A DNA stretch of 61,184 nucleotides from an uncultured Saprospiraceae bacterium (GCA_937959275.1 CALGLU010000109.1:1-61184); one strand, 5' to 3'. Shown: positions 9,594-19,820, numbered from the stretch's first letter. Program-made: numbers and translations. Notes: generated by a model from the sequence alone, not told the origin.

Positions 9594-9943
9594 TTGTATA
9601 TGTCAAATATCCCACCAAGATTTCAAAAATGGTCTGATTAGTTGACTCAAAGGTCTTTTGGGACAAGAATTTAACGCTATTTGGGTGGAATTTTAACTGA
9701 TGAGAGGGAGTAGGGAATTTGGAGTAGGGAATTTGGAGGAGGGAGGAGGAAGTAGGAAGGAGGAAGTAGGGAGGAGGAAGGAGGAAGGAGGAAGGAGGGA
9801 GGAGGGAGGAGGAAGTAGGGGCCTTAGGTACAACAACTTTATTGTTTTGAATTTAATTTTTGTCTACGGATAAACTCGTTTGGTCTATTGTGTTTTTTTA
9901 ACTTCAGTAAGTTTCTTATTTTCCGTCCAAATGTTATTGGATT
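9594..9943. repeat. divergent intergenic region with a C-free polypurine tract (9701-9821)
   Basis: This 350-bp gap separates two divergent genes. Positions 9701-9821 on the plus strand are almost entirely G and A, contain no C, and are built from variants of gtagggaatttgga, ggagga and gaagtagga. The many GGG/GGA runs could form G-quadruplex or triplex DNA and should be length-variable. No ORF is present. A promoter for the downstream gene should lie at 9824-9943, but no exact TAnnTTTG box was found. Confidence 0.75.
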
Positions 9944-10447
9944 ATGAATACATTTAGCGATCCAAAGAGCTATTCTTTTAACCTAGAAAGAGATCAAGTT
10001 ACCACACGTCGGGAGATCATTATTGCCGCTGTGTTTGGGATCATTTTGACACTTAATGGACTTATTTATGTACTAAACGCTATCACGGAGGGATCATTCA
10101 AGCTAGATTTCTTTGCAGGAGCATTTATAACTATTGCAGGCATTATCGGTATAGCTGGTTATTTTGTTCAACATAAAAAACCCAGAAAAGCTGTGTTTTA
10201 TCTGACTATTCATCAGGGAATACTCAGGTATCGTTGGGGGGCATTTCAAAAAGAAAAAGAAGTTAGTCTTGATCAACTCAACTATACGACATCGTCTCCC
10301 TATGAAATCATACTCCGTTTGTTTGATAAGAGCGAGATTTTCATAGACTACAATCAGTTCAAAAACCCCACAAAATTTGAAGAACTCAAGGAAGTGTTGC
10401 GTAGCTATCACCAGAAGAAGAAACGCAAAGCAATCAAGCAGTTTTAG
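9944..10447 (+). CDS. small membrane protein with a PH-like C-terminal domain
   Basis: A 167-residue protein that I do not recognise by name. It has two transmembrane segments (about residues 24-47 and 55-76) and a cytoplasmic, basic C-terminal half whose strands (AVFYLTIHQGILRYR, EIILRLFDKSEIFIDY) resemble the bacterial PH-domain arrangement seen in many small Bacteroidota membrane proteins. The C-terminus is lysine/arginine-rich (QKKKRKAIK). It stands alone, with over 200 bp on either side and no obvious operon partner. Confidence 0.65.
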   Translation: MNTFSDPKSYSFNLERDQVTTRREIIIAAVFGIILTLNGLIYVLNAITEGSFKLDFFAGAFITIAGIIGIAGYFVQHKKPRKAVFYLTIHQGILRYRWGAFQKEKEVSLDQLNYTTSSPYEIILRLFDKSEIFIDYNQFKNPTKFEELKEVLRSYHQKKKRKAIKQF

Positions 10448-10684
10448 CAAACTACATATTAGTCTTTATTATAATTCGGCTACCCATAAATTCCCAAATC
10501 ACGCGACTGCATAGGAATCCTTTAGGAATTTAATGGGCGTAGAGGAAAATCTGATGAGAAGACATGCAGCTTCTTTTGCACAAAGCGATTCATTATCTAA
10601 ATGAAAGCCGCAAAAATAGCTTACTATACGTTTTCTAAGTTAGATATTGTATATTTTACATATTATAATTAGTTTTCGGGTATT

Positions 10685-12016
10685 GTGGACTATTTAAACA
10701 TGATCGGTCTTATCCTTTTTGGGTTTTGTATCTCAAGCCAGATGCAAGCACAAGCTCAAATTGAGTTGATGAATCCATCATTTGAAAAATATGGAGTCAA
10801 TACCAATAATAACCTAGAAGGTTGGAATACATGTATTTATGGTGAAAATTCGCCTCCTGATATTCATGCCTTAGGAGACATGAAGTGGAGCAATGCCACG
10901 CAACCACAAGGAGGTTCTTCCTATCTAGGTCTTGTAGTTAGACCTGATAGTACCGGAGAGAATATTAGCCAACGGCTCGTCCAGCCTATTTTAAAAGATC
11001 ATTTTTATAGTTTTCAAATCCATTTGGCGAAACCAGAACGATATTTAAGTCGGGTGCGAATTGAAGGTGCAGACAATTTATCAGAAGGCTTAAGTGAGAC
11101 AACGACTAATTTTGCTCATGCTGTAAAATTGCAAGTTTGGGGTTTTGAAGGCGTGTGCAAAGCGGGTGCTTTATTGGCAGAGACAGACGCCATCGATCAC
11201 ACAGAGTGGAAAGCGTATACCATCAATATACAACCAACAGAAGATTTTTATCATTTGGCTTTTATTCCGGTATTTGCGCAGGATAGAGCTTATGCTGGAT
11301 GTGTACTTATGGATGAATGTACTCCACTGTTTGAGACTGACGCCAGTTTCACGTATAATTATAAGAAGCCAAATATTGATTCATTATTTTTAAATTATGA
11401 ATCCAACTATAATGAATCGTCAGATGAATACCTGTTAAGAGGATCGTTTGTGAGTTATTATCCAAAGGGGAATAAAAATAACTATTGGACGTATGATTTT
11501 TCAAATCAGGGATTTTATTCAAAACGACTTCATGAGAACTCAAGTTACAGGCCGCGAACGACAGAGTATCGATATAATGAAGACAATGTCCTAACCGATA
11601 AAGTTGTGTTTTATGAATACATCCATCACACTGCCTATTATAAGGATTCCAAAATAGCGAGTATCAAGCGCTATGAAAATGGGAGTCTGAATGGTAAGCA
11701 AAAACTGTATTGGCCATCTGGTAATGTTATGATGGAATTTGAAATGTCTACGGAGAAGAAATACCAAAAACGCGATACTGATAATAGTTTAGTCTTTGAT
11801 TTTAAACATCGTGTAAAGCATATTTATATGGCCAAGGAAGATGGCATGAAATTAGAGAAATTTAAAATCCCCAAAGATTCTGAGTTGGGAGATTTATGTA
11901 TTACTCAAGGTAAGGAATTAGTGATGTATAACACGCGAGGAAGCCTAATGGGTAAAATTCAATTAAATGAAACTTCGTTAAATCCAAATGAATTATTGAG
12001 TATATTGAGAAGATGA
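10685..12016 (+). CDS. secreted protein: galactose-binding-like N-terminal domain plus MORN-like repeats
   Basis: 443 residues from GTG 10685, with a signal peptide ending near QMQAQA (residue 24). The first half (NPSFEKYGV..., QGGSSYLGLV, ISQRLVQPI) has the look of the galactose-binding-like beta-sandwich found in OmpA-linked Bacteroidota proteins. The second half contains YwqK/MORN-like tandem segments (KVVFYEYIHHTAYYKDS, IKRYENGSLNGKQKLYWPSG). Its stop overlaps the start of sulfatase 1 by the sequence ATGA, so translational coupling is likely and the two products may act on or bind the same surface polymer. Function not established. Confidence 0.7.
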   Translation: MDYLNMIGLILFGFCISSQMQAQAQIELMNPSFEKYGVNTNNNLEGWNTCIYGENSPPDIHALGDMKWSNATQPQGGSSYLGLVVRPDSTGENISQRLVQPILKDHFYSFQIHLAKPERYLSRVRIEGADNLSEGLSETTTNFAHAVKLQVWGFEGVCKAGALLAETDAIDHTEWKAYTINIQPTEDFYHLAFIPVFAQDRAYAGCVLMDECTPLFETDASFTYNYKKPNIDSLFLNYESNYNESSDEYLLRGSFVSYYPKGNKNNYWTYDFSNQGFYSKRLHENSSYRPRTTEYRYNEDNVLTDKVVFYEYIHHTAYYKDSKIASIKRYENGSLNGKQKLYWPSGNVMMEFEMSTEKKYQKRDTDNSLVFDFKHRVKHIYMAKEDGMKLEKFKIPKDSELGDLCITQGKELVMYNTRGSLMGKIQLNETSLNPNELLSILRR

Positions 12017-13752
12017 AATCTTGTCTTACTCTGTTTATCATATTGGTGTCGCTTGGATGTCAACCTCGACTCGCTGACACAATTCAACAAACTACAGAAA
12101 CAACGCCGGCTACAATACCTGAACAATCAGTTACTGATGAAGACGCATTACTAGAAGCCGACCAACTAAATGTTTTGTGGATTGTCGCTGAGGATTTAAG
12201 TGAGTATTTGCCGATGTTTGGTGATCCCACGATAACGACTCCAAACTTGAGTCGCCTTGCTTCAGAAGGAGTTTGTTATGATCAGTTTTTTACACCTGCA
12301 GCAGTTTGTGCGCCAGCTCGGAGTGGTATTGCCCTAGGGATGTATCCGACACATTTGGGATCAAATCATATGCGCACAGGCCCTTGGTTTAATTCAAATA
12401 TATCTCAGGAAAGGATTGATGGGTATTCAAAAAAAGATTTACCGGAAGGTGTCAATAGTTATGAGGCTATTGCACCAGAAGGTGCTAGGATGATGAGTGA
12501 ATATTTGAGAATGGCTGGGTATTATTGTACAAATAATTCGAAGGAGGATTATCAATTTGTCAAAACGGTGACGGCGTGGGATGAGTGTGGCACGAAAGCC
12601 CATTGGCGAAATCGGAAAGATAGTTCGCAGCCTTTCTTTTCAATTTTTAATTTGACAGTCACTCATGAATCGCAGATATGGGCGAGAGCAAAGGATTCGC
12701 TGTGGGTGGATGCAGATTTGGAAGTGACGGTGCCGCCCTATTTGCCAGATACAGAAGTCGGTCGACAGGACATGCGTCAGATGTATTCTAATATTAAGCA
12801 GATGGATGCTCAGGTTGGGGAGCTCTTAGCCGAGCTTGAAGCAGATGGGCTATTGGAGAAAACAATTATTTTTTGGTACTCAGATCATGGTGGTCCTTTG
12901 CCAAGACAAAAGCGATTGCTGTATGACTCTGGGATCAAGGTGCCGATGATTATTCGATTTCCTCATCAAGAACGCAAGATGACACGCAATGATGACTTGG
13001 TTAGTTTTATTGATTTGGCTCCGACAGTCTTATCCTTGGCAGGGATTACGCCTCCGCCGCACATGGATGGGAAAGCATTTTTAGGGACATTTAAACGGTG
13101 GACTCCGGCGCAGTATGTGTTTGCAGCTGGGGATCGATTTGATGAGCAGTATGATCAGAATAGAGCTGTTCGTGACAAACGGTACAAGCTGATTCAGTAT
13201 TTGATGCCAGAGAAGTCGATGTTTTTACACGTTAATTATCGCGACCAAATGCCGATCATGCAAGAATTGCATCGCTTGCGAAAGGCAGGGGAATTGACGC
13301 CAACGCAGGCGTTATGGTTTAGGGAGACTAAGCCAGAGTTTGAGTTTTTTGATACACAGACGGATCCTCATGAGATTAACAATTTGATTGATGATCCAGC
13401 ATATGCAGATCAGGTAGCTGAGTTAAAGCAAGCCTTGAACAGATGGTATAAAGAAGTGCCTGATCAGATGCGTCAGGATGAGCGAGACTATCTAGCTACC
13501 TTATGGCCTGGTGGTGTGCAGCCTGTTGTCGCAGAGCCAGTCATAACTATATCTGGAGATAAGATCGTTCTAAAGAATTCGGGAGCTTGGGCTTCGATAG
13601 GCTATCAATTTGTTGTGTCAGGAGAACAAGCAAGCGCTGATCAATGGGAGGTATACACTAAGCCAATTAAAAAAATTGAAGGTAAGACAATTCATGTGAT
13701 TGCGGATCGGGTGGGGTATAAGCCGAGTGGTCTTGTGTCATTAGAGCTTTAG
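12013..13752 (+). CDS. sulfatase 1, lipoprotein (formylglycine-dependent, family S1)
   Basis: A 579-residue sulfatase with a lipoprotein signal (VSLGC, Cys16), so it is probably anchored in the cell envelope. The alkaline-phosphatase-like fold is shown by the metal site AED (60-61) and the formylglycine motif CAPAR with Cys99. Further markers are SDHGGPLPRQKR, typical of heparan-N-sulfatase-like S1 subfamilies, and a C-terminal region giving FFDTQTDPHEINNL. It hydrolyses a sulfate ester or sulfamate on a glycan; the substrate cannot be read from sequence. It needs a formylglycine-generating enzyme or anSME encoded elsewhere. Start overlaps the upstream gene by 4 bp. Confidence 0.9.
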   Translation: MKSCLTLFIILVSLGCQPRLADTIQQTTETTPATIPEQSVTDEDALLEADQLNVLWIVAEDLSEYLPMFGDPTITTPNLSRLASEGVCYDQFFTPAAVCAPARSGIALGMYPTHLGSNHMRTGPWFNSNISQERIDGYSKKDLPEGVNSYEAIAPEGARMMSEYLRMAGYYCTNNSKEDYQFVKTVTAWDECGTKAHWRNRKDSSQPFFSIFNLTVTHESQIWARAKDSLWVDADLEVTVPPYLPDTEVGRQDMRQMYSNIKQMDAQVGELLAELEADGLLEKTIIFWYSDHGGPLPRQKRLLYDSGIKVPMIIRFPHQERKMTRNDDLVSFIDLAPTVLSLAGITPPPHMDGKAFLGTFKRWTPAQYVFAAGDRFDEQYDQNRAVRDKRYKLIQYLMPEKSMFLHVNYRDQMPIMQELHRLRKAGELTPTQALWFRETKPEFEFFDTQTDPHEINNLIDDPAYADQVAELKQALNRWYKEVPDQMRQDERDYLATLWPGGVQPVVAEPVITISGDKIVLKNSGAWASIGYQFVVSGEQASADQWEVYTKPIKKIEGKTIHVIADRVGYKPSGLVSLEL

Positions 13753-13814
13753 TTAATCACTCAGGTTTTACAGTATTGCATCTTATGGGTTCTGCGGCTT
13801 CTAAGGGCTCTGGT

Positions 13815-14441
13815 TTAAATTAGACCTCGTTCCATTGTGATTTTAACTAACTCTGCTGTGTTTTTTGCATCAAATTTGATGAGTAAATTTTTCCTATGAC
13901 TATCTATTGTATGAATGCTTAGATTCAGTTGTTCAGCGATGGATTTATTGGAGAGTCCTTCAGCGATCATTTCTAGGACTTCTTTCTCTCGACGTGTCAG
14001 ATGGTTTTGTTGTTTTTGTTCAACCTGAAAAACATTTGTAATCATTAAGCCTATTAATTTATGACTGTAATAGGTGCCACCGTTATGCACGGTTTCGATT
14101 GCTTTGATCATTTCGGAGGCTGATTCATCTTTGAGCAGATAGCCTTTAGCTCCATAAGCTGTCATGCGTTTGACATAACTCGCTTGCTTGTACATACTAA
14201 GAGCGATTACTTTTATTGATGGATGTTTTTTTGAAATGGCTTTGCATGTTTCGACTCCATTCAACTCGGGCATATTGATATCTAAGAGGACGATATCTAC
14301 TTCTAGCTTATTTAAAATATCTAATACTACCTTCCCATTCTGCGCAATGGCGACAACATCAATATGCTCAATATCTGAAAAGTAAGAACAAATACCGTCC
14401 AAAAGTACCTTATGGTCATCAGCGATTAACAGTCGTATCAT
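13815..14441 (-). CDS. NarL/FixJ-type response regulator
   Basis: A 208-residue response regulator. The receiver domain (1-125) has the acidic pair Asp8/Asp9, phosphoacceptor Asp54 in VLLDINMP and Lys104 region GYLLKDES. The C-terminal LuxR-type helix-turn-helix (about 145-205) reads LTRREKEVLEMIAEGLSNKSIAEQL. It should dimerise on phosphorylation and bind DNA. The nearest kinase gene is the LytS-type sensor at 15359, separated by the LytTR regulator; whether they share a signal is unknown. The 138-bp gap upstream allows its own promoter. Confidence 0.92.
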   Translation of the reverse strand: MIRLLIADDHKVLLDGICSYFSDIEHIDVVAIAQNGKVVLDILNKLEVDIVLLDINMPELNGVETCKAISKKHPSIKVIALSMYKQASYVKRMTAYGAKGYLLKDESASEMIKAIETVHNGGTYYSHKLIGLMITNVFQVEQKQQNHLTRREKEVLEMIAEGLSNKSIAEQLNLSIHTIDSHRKNLLIKFDAKNTAELVKITMERGLI

Positions 14442-14579
14442 CAGAGGGTTACTTAATTCCTTAAATTAATGAAACTTTATGAATGAATCACTCCCTATTA
14501 GTTAGGATTTGTGATTGAGTCGTGTACATCTATTTAGACAGAGCGTTTATTTGCTTTGGGTAAGACATAAGAAGCACAT

Positions 14580-15332
14580 TTAGATCTTTTTAATTCTAAG
14601 AAGAAATTCTTCTTTTCTTCTTCTCGCTAGTGGAGCTGTCATCCCATTGTCTAAGACAATCGTACCGTCTTTTTGGTATTGTTTTATTTTAGACATATTG
14701 ATGAGATGAGATCGATGAGATAGAAAAAATCCCGATGATTCAAGAATCCGATTGAATTGGCCAATATTATATGAACTCAATATTTTAGTCCCAGAATCTA
14801 GAATAACATTAGTATATTTTTGATCGCCTTCACAGACTACAATTTCATCAACTTTTACGAAATCAATTCCATTGATTGAGGGGATTCCAATTTTACGGTT
14901 GACAGCAGACTTCTCCTGCATATTATCAAATAGGATTTGATATCTATCATGTGTGATTTTATCGTTGATATGACTTTCAGCTTTGTGTACGGCTTCAATT
15001 AGATTGTCTGAAGAAATTGGCTTGAGTAAGTAGTCTGTTGCAGATATTTTAAAGGCATCAATTGCATATTCATCATAGCCTGTTACGAAAATGATTTCAA
15101 AGTCAACTTTTGGGCAGGCTCTCACGAATTCAAAGCCGTTCATGTGTGGCATCTCTATATCAAGAAATACAATATCTGGTGTAGTGATTGTTAATTCGCT
15201 CAGGGCTGTCCTAGGGTCTTGATAAACAGCTGTCACTTGAACTGTTGGACACAATTCTTCAATTAAGCTGTTGAGTAAAGCACCTGCTTTATATTCATCA
15301 TCAATAATGATCGCCTTTAATATTTTATTCAT
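14580..15332 (-). CDS. LytTR-family response regulator
   Basis: 250 residues: a CheY-like receiver (1-120) with Asp11/Asp12 and phosphoacceptor Asp58 in VFLDIEMP, then a LytTR DNA-binding domain (about 150-248) with FVKVDEIVVCEGDQKYTNV and FFLSHRSHLINMSKI. Such regulators bind direct repeats upstream of target genes. It begins 26 bp after the stop of the large LytS-type sensor kinase at 15359, and the pair forms a classic LytS/LytT-like two-component operon. Confidence 0.93.
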   Translation of the reverse strand: MNKILKAIIIDDEYKAGALLNSLIEELCPTVQVTAVYQDPRTALSELTITTPDIVFLDIEMPHMNGFEFVRACPKVDFEIIFVTGYDEYAIDAFKISATDYLLKPISSDNLIEAVHKAESHINDKITHDRYQILFDNMQEKSAVNRKIGIPSINGIDFVKVDEIVVCEGDQKYTNVILDSGTKILSSYNIGQFNRILESSGFFLSHRSHLINMSKIKQYQKDGTIVLDNGMTAPLARRRKEEFLLRIKKI

Positions 15333-15358
15333 TGGAAAACGTTCTTAATATTTGCTTT

Positions 15359-18300
15359 TTAATTTTGTATGAATTTTATATGTGCAATGGTGCCAATTAC
15401 TTTTCCATATTTATCTAGTTTGTCATGGTAATTAATTTTAGTTTCACCACTGCCTTGGCTGTTTAATATTGTCATTCTTTCATCAATGATTTGGGTAGCT
15501 CTAGATTTGTGATTCCCTTTTTTTCGAAGTTTAATTTTTTGTGCTGCGTCTCTGCCAATACCATTGTCGATGATCGTACATTCTAATCCATTTGCGAGTT
15601 GGCTAAACTTGATGTCAATATGACCAACCCTATCTTCTAAGTGACTAATGCCATGTACGATTGCATTTTCAACATGAGGTTGTAAAATCATAGTCGGGAT
15701 GTGTTGGTCAGTATTCAGTGAACTTGATATGTTATAATCGAATTTATTCTCAAACCTTAGTTTTTCAAGATCCAGGTACAGTGTTAACAGATTAATCTCT
15801 TCTGTAACTGGTAATTTATCATTTCTAGATGATTCTAAAAAGTATCTCATCAATTTTGAAAACTTTGCTAAATAATCTCTAGCCAATACTTTTTCATTCA
15901 TTTGAATATAATATTGAATAGAATTTAAACAATTAAAAACGAAATGTGGATTTAGTTGAGATCGTAAAGATTCAAGTTTAATTGTAGTAAGTCTATTTTC
16001 CAGTTCAGTTTTCTCTATCAATAGTTTATTCTGCCTAGTTATCCAATATCTAGCAATTAGAAAACAAAGCACCGCGATAAATAGCCCATAGATTATAAAT
16101 TCGAATAGTTGGCCGTAATTTGGTTTAATGTTAATCTCTGCAATTTTTACGGTTTCATTTTTTAGAGTAGATTGGAATAGGTCATATTGTCCTGTCGTCA
16201 TTCCAGAAATTCGAACTGAGTTATTTGTATGCTCGATATCAATTGTTTCACCATCTTTCAATACAGATAGATGCGCGAAGTTAGCTTGGGGTGATGCCTT
16301 GTTTTTGTAGTAGGAGTCAAACACAAGCTCCTTTGGTGTAAAATTATAGGTATAACTCATGCCGTCAATCGTTGGTGAATGATAGTCATTCTGATAATAC
16401 CCTTTCATATTATATAACCGGACTTGATTGTCCGTTGCTGAATAAAATGCTGGTAGTACGATCTCGGTAAGACCATTTAGCGAGCCAAAGAATATACTAT
16501 TGTCTAGTGTATCTGTAGCGAATGAATTAAATTCCCAAGAGCTTAATCCGTCCTTAATTGTCAGACGCTTTAGAAAATTATATTCATTATTTAATAGTGC
16601 TATGCCTTTGAATGTGGAAACCCAAAAGTTATTGTTAGAGTCAAGTATTATATCTGTGACACGATTTGAAATGGGTTGCTTTGTGAAATCCAGATGACGT
16701 TTTAAATGTAGGCTGTCATCTAATATGTAAATGCCGTTAGATCGAGTGCAAATATAAATAGCGTCATTGAAAGCTCTAATGGATGAGACGCGTTGTTGGT
16801 CAAGTGCATCAACAACTGACATCTTTTTAGAAGTTGGATCAAATTCAAATAATGCGGTTTTTGTCCCGCATAGAAATTTTGATTTTATTTTACTAACTGT
16901 CCAAATGTCATAATTTAATTTATTGAATATAAGATCTAGTTTTTTTGATTCCAGATTATACAAGTAAATAATACCATAGATGTTTTGATTAGATTTTCTA
17001 AAGCCAAACAATAGAAGGGTTGATTTTGAATAGGGAATGACACGCCTGATGATGATGTCAGTTTGTAATTCCTTTTCCATCTTCGAATCGGAATACTTAT
17101 ACAAACTACCATGACGTTTTTGGTCAAATGCTGATACCCACAGCACATTATTTAGTGTATCGCTACAGAGCTTGTGAAGAAATAAATCCTTGTTTCTATA
17201 GATGGATGTGAATGTATCAATACCGCTGTCGTTAGGCGCATTTTTATTGTTTACAAATAATTGACCTGTGCTCTCTGAAACTGCATACACCAGATTGTTG
17301 TGTACTTGTACATCTGTAATGATTTCTCCATAAGAAAAATTTGTTTTGTTGTCATCTGAAATATGTTTTATAATCCCTTTCTGCGAAAGAGATGAGGGGG
17401 AAAAGTGATAGATGCCATTACCGCCATAAAGAATAATTTCTTTTTCGAAATTAGAACTATAGGCATCAATAGTTGTGTCAAAATCGAAACCAAACTGTTT
17501 GTATTTTATCGTCTTATTTGATATTTGTAAGACTGTATTTATGGTTAAGGGTTTTGTTCTGATACCTAAGAGCAGTTGTTTGTGATTATCAAATTTGTGG
17601 TAGCCATACATGCCTTTTTCAGTAAGCTGTATCAGCTCTTGTTGGTTTGTTTTTTCATACCAAAATAGACCTTGGCGAGAACTGAAGAATAAAAAGTAGC
17701 CATTTTCATAGCGTATAATTTTAGCAGCCTTGCTGAAGCCGTCATCTATGTGTTCAACTGCTTTTGAAGTTTGACCCTTTGGATCTATTTTAACGAATTG
17801 ACTTCCATTACTGATGTATGCGAATTCTTGACTTGACTCATCATAATGAAAATCTTTGATGTCGTCTTTTGAAATATGTTGATAGACGGTGTTCCAATTA
17901 GCTTGTCTATGTTGATCTACAGAAAATCGTTGAATGGAATATTCTTCTCCATTTTTTGATTGAAGTGAATAGATTGTATTATCGATGATCTTATATTTTT
18001 TATGATTGTCAGGTAGGTTGGAGTAGTTTATTTTTCTTGCAATTCTATCTTTAATATGTAGAAGTCCGATTGAACGATTATCTCCTATTAACACAAGGGT
18101 ATTATCTGAGAATATAAATGCATCCTGTATGTGTTGATTTTTTATGTCAAAATAGTGAGATTCGATAATTGCGTTTTCGTCATAAAGATGGATGACTTGT
18201 CTCTGAATGATCCACAACAGACCAGATGCATCTCTTAGCACTTCTACGACTTCTCGTTCATCTAAATCGTCATTTATAGAGAGTAGAATAGCATCTATAT

Positions 18301-18448
18301 CATGTTCGTTTTTAGGTTGTGTGATGTTAAACCCATGTTCTTGATCAGATTGAATCTGTATTTCGTTTTTTTGTGAGAGTAGATTTAGGCTATAGAGTAG
18401 TAAGCCGATTATGATCAGGGAATGTTGATATAGTCTAAAAGAAGTCAC
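15359..18448 (-). CDS. large LytS/YehU-type sensor histidine kinase with periplasmic propeller
   Basis: 1029 residues from GTG 18448, with a signal/anchor (about 10-25). Residues about 40-750 are a long extracytoplasmic region with beta-propeller and Y_Y_Y-like features (NNFWVSTFKGIALLN, DGLSSWEFNSFAT), resembling two-component-regulator propeller sensors. One membrane helix follows (about 770-792), then a His_kinase domain with phosphoacceptor His835 in NPHFVFNCLNS, N-box QPHVENAIVHG (about 923-933) and DNGIG (about 961). It passes signals to the LytTR regulator encoded just downstream. In Bacteroidota such sensors often respond to polysaccharide fragments or surface state, but nothing here fixes the ligand. 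Confidence 0.88.
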   Translation of the reverse strand: MTSFRLYQHSLIIIGLLLYSLNLLSQKNEIQIQSDQEHGFNITQPKNEHDIDAILLSINDDLDEREVVEVLRDASGLLWIIQRQVIHLYDENAIIESHYFDIKNQHIQDAFIFSDNTLVLIGDNRSIGLLHIKDRIARKINYSNLPDNHKKYKIIDNTIYSLQSKNGEEYSIQRFSVDQHRQANWNTVYQHISKDDIKDFHYDESSQEFAYISNGSQFVKIDPKGQTSKAVEHIDDGFSKAAKIIRYENGYFLFFSSRQGLFWYEKTNQQELIQLTEKGMYGYHKFDNHKQLLLGIRTKPLTINTVLQISNKTIKYKQFGFDFDTTIDAYSSNFEKEIILYGGNGIYHFSPSSLSQKGIIKHISDDNKTNFSYGEIITDVQVHNNLVYAVSESTGQLFVNNKNAPNDSGIDTFTSIYRNKDLFLHKLCSDTLNNVLWVSAFDQKRHGSLYKYSDSKMEKELQTDIIIRRVIPYSKSTLLLFGFRKSNQNIYGIIYLYNLESKKLDLIFNKLNYDIWTVSKIKSKFLCGTKTALFEFDPTSKKMSVVDALDQQRVSSIRAFNDAIYICTRSNGIYILDDSLHLKRHLDFTKQPISNRVTDIILDSNNNFWVSTFKGIALLNNEYNFLKRLTIKDGLSSWEFNSFATDTLDNSIFFGSLNGLTEIVLPAFYSATDNQVRLYNMKGYYQNDYHSPTIDGMSYTYNFTPKELVFDSYYKNKASPQANFAHLSVLKDGETIDIEHTNNSVRISGMTTGQYDLFQSTLKNETVKIAEINIKPNYGQLFEFIIYGLFIAVLCFLIARYWITRQNKLLIEKTELENRLTTIKLESLRSQLNPHFVFNCLNSIQYYIQMNEKVLARDYLAKFSKLMRYFLESSRNDKLPVTEEINLLTLYLDLEKLRFENKFDYNISSSLNTDQHIPTMILQPHVENAIVHGISHLEDRVGHIDIKFSQLANGLECTIIDNGIGRDAAQKIKLRKKGNHKSRATQIIDERMTILNSQGSGETKINYHDKLDKYGKVIGTIAHIKFIQN

Positions 18449-18665
18449 TTTACAAGATATTAATTTTAAGTCGTCTTTTAGTCAGCAAGTCTCTAGTGGT
18501 GGCTTATATGGCATCAACGGCTTAGTTGTCTTCATGAGTGGTTATATTTTGCATTGATATTACGACAGGTCTATGACTTTTTCTACATTCGCATTTTAGT
18601 TATAGTTTGCATTTAACAATGTATAACTGATAATGAATTTACATTAAATAGATATACTGATTAGC

Positions 18666-19820
18666 ATGAATACAACTGAAGATTTTAAAGCATATGTTGC
18701 ATCTGTAGAAGAGTCATCTGACTATCATAGACCTTTAGCGTTTGGCTTAGGCGTTCGCAAGTCAAAAGGAGATAAAACCTTAGAAGTCTTTTACCCAACA
18801 ATTAATTTTGAGTCTTCATTTGGCACAGCTGCAGTTTTACAAGATGTTTCAGCGCATCGTGGGCAGGTCAATGGACATGTCAAGTTATCCGAGGAACAGT
18901 TAATGACTGCGTTGTCAAAATTTGCTGCTTTTCAAGGAGATGGCGAAACTCATCCGAATATTGAGTTATTGAGGCAGCTTACTGAAGCACAAAAGAGAGC
19001 TAACAGCTATTGTCAAGTTGATGTCATAGCCTATTTCTTATTTGATAAAGACCAACCAGTCGAGACAGTTGAAGAAGGCTACTTTAAAATCCAGTGCTTG
19101 AGTCAATTGTTAGTGAAGCCGCATGGGATTAATTGTGGTGGCATATTTGGAGTCATGAACAATATCGCTTGGTCTAATAAAGGGCCTATTCTTCCAGAAC
19201 ATTTATCTGTTGAAAAAATTAAATGGACGATGCTGGGAGAGGAGCTTGTGGTAAGTCACGTTGATAAATTTCCCTACATGGTTAATTTTCATGTGCCAGA
19301 AGGAGTGCGTGTAGTCTCTGGGGCGAAGGTTAGATTAGGTGCTCATCTGAGTTCTGGTACGACTGTGATGCCTGCGGGCTATGTTAATTTCAATGCAGGA
19401 ACTTTGGGTAAGGCGATGGTCGAAGGACGTATTTCTGCTGGTGTCGTTGTTGATGAAAATTCTGACATAGGCGGAGGAGCATCTATTATGGGAACGCTCT
19501 CAGGTGGTAATAAAAATGTGATCAGCATTGGGAAGCAGTGCTTGCTGGGCGCGAATGCTGGGACAGGGATTTCATTGGGTGATGGCTGTACAGTTGCTGC
19601 AGGTGTTTACTTGACAGCTGCCTCTAAGATATCGATGTACAATGCAGCGAAGGAGCCGATTAATTTGGCGGGAGAGAGTGTAGCCGAAGGAGAAAACGTC
19701 GTGAAAGGAATGGAGTTGAATGGCAAAGACTATATGTTATATCTACAAGATTCTCAAACAGGTAAAATTGTTGCTAGACCGAATACCAAGCTCATTGAGT
19801 TGAATGCAAATTTGCACTAG
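18666..19820 (+). CDS. dapD: tetrahydrodipicolinate N-succinyltransferase
   Basis: A 384-residue member of the longer DapD class known from Pseudomonas-type bacteria, rather than the shorter enterobacterial form of about 270 residues. It transfers succinyl from succinyl-CoA to tetrahydrodipicolinate in the succinylase route to meso-diaminopimelate and lysine. The C-terminal half shows the left-handed beta-helix hexapeptide pattern (VRLGAHLSSGTTVMPAGYV, GTLGKAMVEGRISAGVVVD, SIGKQCLLGANAGTGISLGD). It is transcribed alone; the facing genes converge on it. Confidence 0.88.
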   Translation: MNTTEDFKAYVASVEESSDYHRPLAFGLGVRKSKGDKTLEVFYPTINFESSFGTAAVLQDVSAHRGQVNGHVKLSEEQLMTALSKFAAFQGDGETHPNIELLRQLTEAQKRANSYCQVDVIAYFLFDKDQPVETVEEGYFKIQCLSQLLVKPHGINCGGIFGVMNNIAWSNKGPILPEHLSVEKIKWTMLGEELVVSHVDKFPYMVNFHVPEGVRVVSGAKVRLGAHLSSGTTVMPAGYVNFNAGTLGKAMVEGRISAGVVVDENSDIGGGASIMGTLSGGNKNVISIGKQCLLGANAGTGISLGDGCTVAAGVYLTAASKISMYNAAKEPINLAGESVAEGENVVKGMELNGKDYMLYLQDSQTGKIVARPNTKLIELNANLH

